From an uncultured Bacteroides sp. (GTDB taxonomy: Bacteria > Bacteroidota > Bacteroidia > Bacteroidales > Bacteroidaceae), in assembly GCA_900556845.1 (NCBI GenBank), contig USQO01000051.1, positions 1 to 15,389 on the forward strand: 15,389 bases of DNA. The letters are read 5' to 3'. Below are positions 8,429 through 15,383 of the stretch, one piece after another. Each line of letters opens with the position of its first letter. Within the stretch, counting starts at the first letter, position 1. Both the position numbers and the translations under genes were made by a program. The notes beneath the pieces were generated by a model that made no database searches, was not told where the DNA came from, and saw only the letters and a program-made list of their open reading frames with translations.

Positions 8429-8684
8429 TACGCTGTTTTAATTTTTACGCTGCAAATGTCGTATTCTGATATTACAAATTCATTTCAACCAGTTAAAGAT
8501 GGTGTAACAATAATAAAATTCGTACCGAAGAAAGATTCCAATACGTTATTATCATGTCATTGCTAAGATAAAGTTACAGTTCTGCAATCCCGAATGTGCG
8601 CCATAGCAATGATAAAAGTTTGCTTTAAATATGACTAGACAGTTATTCACCGTCTATCCATGCATATACTTATAATATAGAAAA
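8429..8684. other. Gene-free regulatory region upstream of the porin-pst operon
   Basis: No convincing coding sequence is present in this stretch. It should hold the promoter of the porin-pstSCAB operon. The best minus-strand -7-like sequence is GACATTTG at 8450-8457, one mismatch from TAnnTTTG, but I find no matching -33 box. The stretch also holds a pair of similar 15-mers 44 bases apart (listed separately). A canonical E. coli Pho box is not visible. Confidence 0.5.
8558..8616. repeat. Imperfect 15-bp direct repeat in the pst upstream region
   Basis: CATTGCTAAGATAAA at 8558-8572 and CATAGCAATGATAAA at 8602-8616 agree at 12 of 15 positions. Their starts are 44 bases apart, about four helical turns. 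They lie roughly 130-190 bases upstream of the porin start codon. They could be operator half-sites for a phosphate-responsive regulator; this is inference from position only. Confidence 0.35.
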
Positions 8685-8722
8685 AGCCGGATTGTTTCAT
8701 GCTAATAAAAAACAATCCGGCT
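8681..8722 (-). terminator. Intrinsic terminator after the MFS transporter gene
   Basis: A perfect 13-bp inverted repeat (AGCCGGATTGTTT at 8685-8697 with its complement at 8710-8722) surrounds a 12-base loop. On the minus strand the stem is followed by TTTTC and AT-rich DNA. It starts 26 bases after the transporter stop codon and ends the seven-gene operon. Confidence 0.85.
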
Positions 8723-8748
8723 AATATAATATTCTGTTATTTCAGTCA

Positions 8749-9951
8749 TCAAACATGCTGCTTGCTCATTTTCCAGCCATAAAGCCAAACTACAATATAG
8801 GCACACAGTGGAACAACAAAAGCAATGCTCATCGGAAAATAGTCTGCAACAGTTCCCATAAGCAAAGGACCGATAACTCCCCCTACAGGAGACATCATCA
8901 AAATAGAAGATGCACGTTTGGTATGTATACCCAGTCCCTGTAAAGATAATGCAAAAATGGTCGGGAACATAATTGCCTCAAACATATAATTCAGAAGCAG
9001 GGCAGCAAATGAAACCACTCCCAAATCCATTACTATGATTAAATTAGCAACAACCGTACCGGTAGCACAGATAAACAGCATTTTTCCGGCAGGAATCCGG
9101 CTCATAATCCAACTGCCTAAAAGACGGCCTCCCATAAACAGTCCCAGTCCGCCGAAAGAAAGGATTACCGAAGCATCTCTGGCCCCCATCCATTTCTGTT
9201 CGACCACATAGTTGATAAAAAAGCTGTTGATGGAAATTTCTCCAATCTCATAACAAAGTAAGGCGATAGCACCGAAAATAAAAAGCTTGTGAGACCATAA
9301 ACTTACTTTATTGCCTTGTTCGTCTATCTCGACCTCATGAGCTATCTCGGGAAGTTTTACCCGCGAGAAAATCAAAGCAGCTGTAAGAACCACTATTCCC
9401 ATAATGATATAGGGAACTGCAACATTTCCTCCTTTTGCTCCATGCTCGTCAAACAGCAGATAACCGGCCAACACGGGCGCACAGATACAGCCAAAGCCGT
9501 TGAGTGACTGCGACAGGTTCAGACGACTGGCAGCGGTTTCCTTGTCCCCCAACTCCGTGACATAAGGATTGGCGGCAGTTTCAAGGAAGGTAAGTCCACA
9601 ACCAATGACAAACAGTGAAAAAAGGAAAAACTCAAACGATAATAACTGCTGGCCCGGTATAAACAGCAAACAACCTATACCATAAAGCAATAATCCAAGT
9701 ACAACTCCTTTACGATAGCCGTACTTTGAAATAAACAAGCCGGCAGGAATCGCCATAATAAAATATCCCATGTACATGGTTGCCTGCACCAAAGCCGAAT
9801 GTGCCTTGGTAATATCCAGAATCTCCTGGAAATGCTTATTCAAGACATTCAATACTGAATGGGCAAATCCCCACATAAAAAACAATGTGGTAATCAGCAC
9901 AAACGGCACTCTGTATTGTGCTTTTACTAATGGTTTCTTCAACAAACTCAT
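8749..9951 (-). CDS. FHS-family (FucP-like) MFS sugar transporter
   Basis: The 400-residue protein has about 12 membrane helices and reads as a member of the fucose/glucose/galactose:proton symporter family (FucP/GluP). The helix-4 signature FLETAANPY is present at 122-130, with E124 aligning to E135 of E. coli FucP. The first helix carries FFMWGFAHSVLNVLNKHFQ at 24-42. The residue aligning with the proton-coupling Asp46 of FucP is Asn35 here, confirmed as codon AAT. That change may alter coupling or substrate. It is the last gene of the operon, 18 bases after the HAD gene, so it may import the sugar, polyol or inositol used by the pathway, or be a passenger. Substrate is not known. Confidence 0.88.
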   Translation of the reverse strand: MSLLKKPLVKAQYRVPFVLITTLFFMWGFAHSVLNVLNKHFQEILDITKAHSALVQATMYMGYFIMAIPAGLFISKYGYRKGVVLGLLLYGIGCLLFIPGQQLLSFEFFLFSLFVIGCGLTFLETAANPYVTELGDKETAASRLNLSQSLNGFGCICAPVLAGYLLFDEHGAKGGNVAVPYIIMGIVVLTAALIFSRVKLPEIAHEVEIDEQGNKVSLWSHKLFIFGAIALLCYEIGEISINSFFINYVVEQKWMGARDASVILSFGGLGLFMGGRLLGSWIMSRIPAGKMLFICATGTVVANLIIVMDLGVVSFAALLLNYMFEAIMFPTIFALSLQGLGIHTKRASSILMMSPVGGVIGPLLMGTVADYFPMSIAFVVPLCAYIVVWLYGWKMSKQHV

Positions 9952-9969
9952 ATTTTTTATGCTTGAGGT

Positions 9970-10692
9970 TTAAAAATACTGCGGCAACATGCAGAGGTCT
10001 GTTATAATAACGTCAGGTAAAGTTTCATCAATAACTTCTCCTCCCCAGCCTTCACCTTTCAGCCAGACAACCTTACAGCCTACGTGCTTGGCAGGTACTA
10101 CGTCTTTTGAGAAAGAATCACCTACCACAACGATTTCCTGTGCGGGATATCCCATTGCATCAACCCCCATCTGATAAATAGCCGGATCTGGTTTGCGAAC
10201 ACCAACTACAGCCGATTCGATTACTTCGGCAAAACAATCTTCCAAATCAAAATCCCTGAGAATGGTATGGATATTTCCGTAGAAGTTAGAAACGAGCACC
10301 AACTTAAAGCGTTTGGCAAATTCTTTTACAACCGGACGCGTTTTTTCCAAGATTCTCAAAACATAAGCATAGGCCTCATCGGCAATGTTCTGCGCATAAT
10401 GGTGCTGCGCTTCGGCCTCAGCCTGCAATTTACCTTGCTCAATCAGATAATCAATCTGAATTTTCAGCTTAATCGTCAGGACATCATGAAAATTATGCTC
10501 CTCCTTAATCAGCGGGAACTTAGCTAAAGTCCGTTCGCCATGGACAAAAGCATCGCGAAAACTCTGTTTATCTACAGGCACTTGAAACTGAGTGTACACA
10601 CCCCATAACACTTCTGCCCAATGACGACTATTGGTATCAATAGTACCTCCATAGTCGAAAATAATACCTTTAATATCTGTAAATGTCTTCAT
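9970..10692 (-). CDS. HAD-superfamily hydrolase (probable small-molecule phosphatase)
   Basis: The 240-residue protein has all four HAD motifs. Motif I is FDYGGT, with nucleophile D13. Motif II includes S135 in VSNFYG, motif III is K167 in VRKPDP, and motif IV is D192 and D197 in GDSFSKD. A helical C1 cap lies between motifs I and II (about 20-115). The second Asp of motif I (general acid/base) is replaced by Gly15, as in some other HAD phosphatases. A cytoplasmic phosphatase acting on a phosphorylated head group or precursor is the likely role, given neighbours that handle phospho-alcohols. It starts 8 bases after the LPG-synthase-type gene. Confidence 0.85.
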   Translation of the reverse strand: MKTFTDIKGIIFDYGGTIDTNSRHWAEVLWGVYTQFQVPVDKQSFRDAFVHGERTLAKFPLIKEEHNFHDVLTIKLKIQIDYLIEQGKLQAEAEAQHHYAQNIADEAYAYVLRILEKTRPVVKEFAKRFKLVLVSNFYGNIHTILRDFDLEDCFAEVIESAVVGVRKPDPAIYQMGVDAMGYPAQEIVVVGDSFSKDVVPAKHVGCKVVWLKGEGWGGEVIDETLPDVIITDLCMLPQYF

Positions 10693-10700
10693 AACCTAAA

Positions 10701-11693
10701 TTATATATTTTTTCCGTTTCCTATCTTCATCAACATTACTCCAATGACAATCCAAACCAACTCACGAATACGGGTTATCAATGCAGTATACACCCCAAAA
10801 GCTCCCGGTATGGCCAAACCACCGGCAGCAAGTGCAAATCCACCTTCGCGGGCCCCCAACTGCATGGGAGAAAAGAAAAACAAATTTGCAAAAAGAGATG
10901 TAAAAGCCATTATCAATATACAGGCTGCAAAACTTACATTGCCTGTAAGAATATTCATGATGAAATAAACTTCCAGACAGCCTACGACACGGGCCATGAA
11001 TTCCAGTCCCAACGAAAGATAAAATGTGGACTTACGTTGCTGGTGCAATTCGGCTATCTGGTGGTCTACACGTTGCAATGCTTCCTGCTGCTTGTCGTAA
11101 AAACGGCAAGCCCACCCTTTTATGAACGGAACGTGCCGTAATACCTTTAAGGTACGCACTGCCATACCGTTTTTATAACCTTTCATGAAAAAGTAAATTG
11201 CAAGCATGCAAAAGCAAGCCACAATACCGAGCATAATTCCCATACTTGCATTGAGCGGCTCAAGCAACAGATAAAGAAACACCGATGCCAGCCAAAAGCA
11301 AAAATGAGAAAAAATATGCATCATGACATACAGTATGACAGACGATGTAGCCTTACTCGCACCTACGTAAGGAGTCAACTCCATGATACGGTAAGGCTCT
11401 CCTCCCATCAAGCCAACCGGAGTGGCGTAATTGAGTGCAAAACCCGATACCGTAAGTTTATATACTTTCCAAAAAGGAACTTTTGCATGTTTACCGTCGC
11501 GGATAATAACAAACCATGACAAGGCGTTCATGAAATAAATTACAATCCATAACAATAATACGGCAGGCAGCCAATAACCAGCCCTGCGCAGGTTATGAAG
11601 CAGCTCCTGATAGTCCATATCAAAGGTAAACAGCATTACAATAATGGCAAAGATGCCAAAGAACCAGAATATATTCCGAAATTTATCTTTCAT
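10701..11693 (-). CDS. UPF0104 / LPG-synthase-type transmembrane protein (flippase-like domain)
   Basis: The 330-residue polytopic protein has about eight hydrophobic segments (near 7-24, 42-62, 79-95, 116-145, 151-170, 225-250, 255-275 and 296-322). It has the two conserved family motifs: P92 followed by GGEPYR at 97-102, and P276 followed by QLGAREGG at 278-285. These match the membrane domain of lysylphosphatidylglycerol synthase (MprF) and of YbhN/AglD proteins. That domain is thought to move or bind charged lipids in the membrane. There is no C-terminal aminoacyl-transfer domain, so it is not an MprF synthase. Its start overlaps the stop of the CDP-alcohol transferase gene (ATGA), so the two are likely translated together. 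Flipping or handling the lipid made by that enzyme is the natural inference. Confidence 0.85.
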   Translation of the reverse strand: MKDKFRNIFWFFGIFAIIVMLFTFDMDYQELLHNLRRAGYWLPAVLLLWIVIYFMNALSWFVIIRDGKHAKVPFWKVYKLTVSGFALNYATPVGLMGGEPYRIMELTPYVGASKATSSVILYVMMHIFSHFCFWLASVFLYLLLEPLNASMGIMLGIVACFCMLAIYFFMKGYKNGMAVRTLKVLRHVPFIKGWACRFYDKQQEALQRVDHQIAELHQQRKSTFYLSLGLEFMARVVGCLEVYFIMNILTGNVSFAACILIMAFTSLFANLFFFSPMQLGAREGGFALAAGGLAIPGAFGVYTALITRIRELVWIVIGVMLMKIGNGKNI

Positions 11694-12625
11694 TCCGCAG
11701 AATATTTTTTATAAAAATACGCACTAATCGCTTCGTGTTTATGACGCATATATACGAATAAAGACGTCATAACTACTATTTCGAACACAAAATACAACCA
11801 AGGCTCACCAATAAGCAAACTGATATACAGTGTAATAGCACGCGTATTAAATGTCAAGATATTAGTATATTTCATAAGCGGCAAGCTGGCTTTTCTAAAT
11901 TCGTCACGCAAGTCTTGAGGTATCTCCTCACCATATTTTGTGCGGACCAATGCATAAAACTTCTGGAAATTCGGAGTCATACTTTCTTGCTGACGGGTGT
12001 AATTGCCGTAAAAATACAAGAAAGCCTTCCACCAGAAATTTCCTTTCCATGGCAAACTATAAAAAATTTCACGCTGCTGTTTAAAGTTATCCAGCTCACT
12101 ACCTGCCTTTCCTTTTAGGAAATACAGATGTATGTTCCGATAGTAATCGGCCAGCGTACACTGCTTGCTATGACAAATAGTTCCAGACAAAACAGCAAGT
12201 ATCCAAATGTAAATGCCCCAATTGATATTAAAAAATGGAATCGGCTGGTTGGTAAGTCTCAAGCAAATTGCCACATAAATCGAAAAGAACCATATATCCC
12301 CAGCAAAACCATCCAGCATACGCCCCCACCGAGTCTTTTGGCCAGTCATACGGGCCAACTGTCCATCTGCACTGTCATAATGATTAGCCCACATCAACAA
12401 CAGGATACCTGCGACAGTATGTACCATATCCGGATAATAAAACATGAACGCAGCCGCAACCCCCAGAATGATTGACAAGATTGTAACCACATTAGGATGT
12501 ACTTTTAAACGTTTGAAAAACAACGCCCAGGCATAACCAATCGGACGATTAAAATAAATATCTAAAAACTCTTCAGTATCCATTGACTTAAATGTAGACT
12601 GAAGACCTTTTTTTTCTGTAGCCAT
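11690..12625 (-). CDS. CDP-alcohol phosphatidyltransferase-family membrane enzyme
   Basis: Members of this family displace CMP from a CDP-alcohol with a second alcohol, in the membrane. The signature is visible: D84-x2-D87-G88-x2-A91-R92-x8-G101-x3-D105. The last Asp expected at D105+4 is Gly109, and Asp110 lies one position further on. The family's PNVVT stretch is at 44-48. About six helices are predicted (46-64, 70-83, 108-125, 137-155, 257-275 and 277-294). A soluble insert of about 100 residues (155-255) between helices 4 and 5 makes the protein 311 residues, against about 200 for PgsA-type enzymes. Its ATG overlaps the ATP-grasp stop codon (TAATG). The nucleotidyltransferase two genes upstream could supply a CDP-alcohol, as in archaeal-type inositol-phosphate pathways. 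The alcohols themselves are unknown. Confidence 0.88.
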   Translation of the reverse strand: MATEKKGLQSTFKSMDTEEFLDIYFNRPIGYAWALFFKRLKVHPNVVTILSIILGVAAAFMFYYPDMVHTVAGILLLMWANHYDSADGQLARMTGQKTRWGRMLDGFAGDIWFFSIYVAICLRLTNQPIPFFNINWGIYIWILAVLSGTICHSKQCTLADYYRNIHLYFLKGKAGSELDNFKQQREIFYSLPWKGNFWWKAFLYFYGNYTRQQESMTPNFQKFYALVRTKYGEEIPQDLRDEFRKASLPLMKYTNILTFNTRAITLYISLLIGEPWLYFVFEIVVMTSLFVYMRHKHEAISAYFYKKYSAE

Positions 12626-13479
12626 TATTTCACCTTTTTACTTAATACCCTATTATAAATACATTCTGCTATTTTAACTCCAGCCTCTTCACGGCAACGC
12701 GCAAAACTTGGCCAGTCGTTAAAATCAATGATTTTCATATCTCCATTAGGAAGTACTACACAGTCACCACCATAAACAGGCACATTCAATACGTCAGCAG
12801 CTCTATCACAGTGACGCATTAAATCTTCTAATGAAAAAGAATAGCCATGAGCCAGACCGTTGATTTTTTCCAACCCGAATTTACTGTGCGAACAAGGAGA
12901 AGGATAGAACCAATAAAAAAAATCAGTTCCTCTGACTCCGTAAAACTTAATCAAATCACCCTGTAAATGCTCATTGATTACAGCTACTGGAATAGAGCGA
13001 GATCTGAAATCGGCCAATACAGCCTCTGCCTCTTCTTTATTGGTAACATAAACCACATCTTCTTTCACCATTGCATGCGAGTCACCACGCTTTATCCAAT
13101 AAGGGAACTTAGTAAATACGAACTCTTCTGTTGTTTCAATGATATGGCTTACAGGATGTGGAATGCCATTTTCCAACAAAAGTTCGGTCATGGGTTTGCG
13201 AACACAATTATCGATGCCAAAAGCAGAATTGATGACCAGAGCACCCTCCTCTTCCAGTTGTTTAAGATAAGTAATAGTAGCACGGTCACGGGCCATATCA
13301 AAGATATAATCGGCCTTTATTTTTTTCTCGGTAAACTCCTTCTCAGGATAAATAGAAACTTTGCAGCCTTTTTCACGCAAAGCCTCTGCTGTACAATTCA
13401 GAATTGCTGCATCATTTCCTACATGATTAGGAGAATATTCGTTCCCACGAGCTACTCCTACGATTGAGATTTCTTTCAT
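12625..13479 (-). CDS. ATP-grasp enzyme (RimK/ITPK-like), ligase or kinase
   Basis: From the ATG at 13479 the protein has 284 residues and the layout of a three-subdomain ATP-grasp enzyme. Likely ATP contacts are K130 in YWIKRGD and the hinge E170-H171 (INEHLQG). The metal-binding end is D239 in YGGDC and D252-F-N254 in KIIDFNDWP. The final motif, aspartate then D-x-N followed by W-P, resembles both RimK-type ligases and inositol-phosphate kinases of the ITPK family. It may therefore ligate an amino acid or similar group, or phosphorylate a polyol phosphate. An in-frame ATG at 13548 would add 23 residues but would place part of the upstream hairpin inside the gene, and MKEISIVGV is a typical ATP-grasp beginning, so the shorter start is preferred. 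It overlaps the next gene by one base. Confidence 0.82.
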   Translation of the reverse strand: MKEISIVGVARGNEYSPNHVGNDAAILNCTAEALREKGCKVSIYPEKEFTEKKIKADYIFDMARDRATITYLKQLEEEGALVINSAFGIDNCVRKPMTELLLENGIPHPVSHIIETTEEFVFTKFPYWIKRGDSHAMVKEDVVYVTNKEEAEAVLADFRSRSIPVAVINEHLQGDLIKFYGVRGTDFFYWFYPSPCSHSKFGLEKINGLAHGYSFSLEDLMRHCDRAADVLNVPVYGGDCVVLPNGDMKIIDFNDWPSFARCREEAGVKIAECIYNRVLSKKVK

Positions 13480-13517
13480 TACAATTATTTTTCTTTCTAT
13501 GTTAATAAAGAACATGT

Positions 13518-13565
13518 AACTCTGAAAACCGTCCTTACACTCCTGCAAATACGGTTTTCAGAGTT
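13518..13565 (-). repeat. Large intercistronic hairpin without a T-run
   Basis: A perfect 15-bp inverted repeat (13518-13532 and 13551-13565, arm AACTCTGAAAACCGT) encloses an 18-base loop in the 108-base gap between the nucleotidyltransferase and ATP-grasp genes. Neither strand has a T-run directly after the stem, so it is not a textbook intrinsic terminator. In the minus-strand transcript, GTTCTTTATT just after the stem could also pair with AATAAGAAC just before it, with one bulge. It may protect, process or attenuate the transcript. Confidence 0.75.
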
Positions 13566-13587
13566 CTTATTCTATCTTTAATAAATT

Positions 13588-14292
13588 CTAGTCTTGATTC
13601 AGAAATTCTTCCGCCTTTACGATATCAGAAGCATGGTCTACATCTAAAATTTTAGTAAACGGACAAGCTTTCAGTCGCAATCCATCAGCAACCAATTGTC
13701 TTTGAAAATTTCTCATTCTAGCCATTCCCAAATCCATACATTTTTGCAATGTACTGATAGCCTTAGGCCCCAGACAATAGATTCCTCCTGAAATATAATT
13801 ACACTCAGGGGTAGCTACATCATGGAATCCTGTTATATTTAAATCTGCATCCGTCGAAATATAAAGAGGTTTTTCATCATCTACAAAATCGGTTACCGCC
13901 ATACATCCATCATACTCCGAATGCTTGAAATAATCAATAAACTGCGCAAACTCCTTTTCTCTAAATATAGTATCTACCGTAGTCAGACAGAATTTGTCGT
14001 CTTTCAGATAAGGACTTAACTCATAAAAACTATGCATCGAGCTGGGGGTAGTCTTCACTACCAGGCGCAATGGTAAATCTGTCGTTTCCAGTAAATATTG
14101 CAAATGCTCTTTAGTCTGCTGCACTTCGTTATTAATGATAACAACAATTTCATCAGCACCGTTATCCATAAAAATACGGATAAGACGATCTATCATTGCT
14201 ACTCCATTCAATTGCACCAAAGGTTTAGGCAACTCCACTCCTTCTTGTGCCAGACGTGAGCCTTCACCAGCCGAAATAATCGCAAATTTCAT
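13588..14292 (-). CDS. Nucleotidyltransferase, probably activating a phospho-alcohol or sugar phosphate
   Basis: The 234-residue protein has the sugar-nucleotidyltransferase fold signature: AGEGSRL at 8-14 and PKPL at 22-25 bind the NTP. D107 in TTVDT and D219 in LDVDHASD are the expected metal ligands. It has no C-terminal left-handed beta-helix and no second domain. Size and motifs fit small cytidylyl- or uridylyltransferases, including CTP:inositol-1-phosphate cytidylyltransferase and choline-phosphate cytidylyltransferase (LicC) types. The CDP-alcohol transferase family enzyme two genes on makes CTP use likely, but the nucleotide cannot be read from the sequence. It starts only 2 bases after the pdxA stop codon, so it is almost certainly cotranscribed with pdxA. 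Confidence 0.85.
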   Translation of the reverse strand: MKFAIISAGEGSRLAQEGVELPKPLVQLNGVAMIDRLIRIFMDNGADEIVVIINNEVQQTKEHLQYLLETTDLPLRLVVKTTPSSMHSFYELSPYLKDDKFCLTTVDTIFREKEFAQFIDYFKHSEYDGCMAVTDFVDDEKPLYISTDADLNITGFHDVATPECNYISGGIYCLGPKAISTLQKCMDLGMARMRNFQRQLVADGLRLKACPFTKILDVDHASDIVKAEEFLNQD

Positions 14293-14294
14293 AT

Positions 14295-15383
14295 TTACTC
14301 TTCGTCTATCGTATCCAACTTTAATTTATCACTGTCATCACGCTTCTCATAATATTGTTTGCGCAACGGACGAGCACTAATTTCTTTCTCAAATTCTCTG
14401 TTACGGAATACATCCATCGCAACGTAAATAGCCTGACGGAATGAATCTTCAGAAGCAATACCTTGTCCTGCAATATCATAAGCAGTGCCATGAGCTGGAG
14501 AAGTACGGACTATCGGAAGTCCTGCCGTGTAATTCACTCCTTCATCCATTGCCAAAGCCTTGAAAGGTGCCAATCCCTGATCGTGATACATGGCAAGTAT
14601 ACCATCGAAATGCTTAAAGCTACCAGCCCCCATAAAACCATCAGCCGGATAAGGTCCGAAACACTGAATACCTTTGGCTATCAATTCTTGAATTGCAGGA
14701 ATGATAACCTGTTGTTCTTCTGTACCTAACAAACCATTGTCACCTGCATGAGGGTTAAGCGAAAATACAGCTATTCGCGGGCTATCAATACCGAAATCTT
14801 TCTTCAACGAACGATGGAATATCTCGGCTTTTTCCATAATCAGCTCCTTTGTGCAAACCTTCGATATCTCACTTACCGGGACATGACCTGTAACAAGTGC
14901 TACACGGAAATCTCCTTTCAGAAGAATCATCAGTGCTTTATTACCTGCTCCCACACGTTCCTGAATATATTCCGTATGACCAGGAAAGTGAAAAGTTTCA
15001 GACTGAATGGTATGTTTATTGATAGGAGCCGTAACCAGCACATCAAACAAACCTTCCTGATACTCAGCCAATGCTTTTTCCAAAGCATCCAAAGCAGCTT
15101 TTCCCGCTTCAGAAGTCGGTTTGGTCAACTCTACCTTCAACTCCTCATCCGAACAGTTTACTATATTTAATTTGTTGTCTTGAATTTCTGTCGCTGAATT
15201 TATAATACAGAAATTTGTCTGCAAATCCATTGCCTTACGATGATAGGCTGCAACTTTCGGAGAACCGTATATCACTGGAGTACATAATTCCAGCATGACA
15301 GGATCCGAAAATGTTTTCAAGATAACTTCATATCCTACTCCATTGATATCACCCTGTGTGATACCGACACGTATTTTATTCAT
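14295..15383 (-). CDS. pdxA: 4-hydroxythreonine-4-phosphate dehydrogenase PdxA
   Basis: PdxA oxidises 4-phosphohydroxy-L-threonine in the deoxyxylulose-5-phosphate-dependent pyridoxal phosphate pathway, using NAD and a divalent metal. The 362-residue protein has the three metal-binding histidines at H167, H212 and H267, almost the same numbering as E. coli (166, 211 and 266). It also has the conserved PGHTEY stretch at 134-139, NPHAGDNG at 210-217 and MYHDQG at 265-270. The C-terminal tail of about 30 charged residues is longer than in E. coli. The gene is complete: its ATG is 6 bases from the window edge, so its promoter is not visible. PdxA-like enzymes also work in other pathways, and the coupling to lipid-type genes here leaves a small doubt. 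Confidence 0.93.
   Translation of the reverse strand: MNKIRVGITQGDINGVGYEVILKTFSDPVMLELCTPVIYGSPKVAAYHRKAMDLQTNFCIINSATEIQDNKLNIVNCSDEELKVELTKPTSEAGKAALDALEKALAEYQEGLFDVLVTAPINKHTIQSETFHFPGHTEYIQERVGAGNKALMILLKGDFRVALVTGHVPVSEISKVCTKELIMEKAEIFHRSLKKDFGIDSPRIAVFSLNPHAGDNGLLGTEEQQVIIPAIQELIAKGIQCFGPYPADGFMGAGSFKHFDGILAMYHDQGLAPFKALAMDEGVNYTAGLPIVRTSPAHGTAYDIAGQGIASEDSFRQAIYVAMDVFRNREFEKEISARPLRKQYYEKRDDSDKLKLDTIDEE

Noticed and set aside
8562..8580. A Pho-box-like sequence (CTGTAACTTTATCTTAGC on the minus strand).
   Set aside because: Only the first half resembles the E. coli CTGTCAT repeat. The second half is poor and the spacing is 12 rather than 11, so it is not a convincing match.
13480..13548. 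A longer start for the ATP-grasp gene.
   Set aside because: It would place one arm of the perfect hairpin in the coding region, and the extra residues are unlike an ATP-grasp N-terminus.
13518..13565. Calling the intercistronic hairpin an intrinsic terminator.
   Set aside because: Neither side of the stem is followed by a T-run, and the genes on both sides are on the same strand and fit one pathway.
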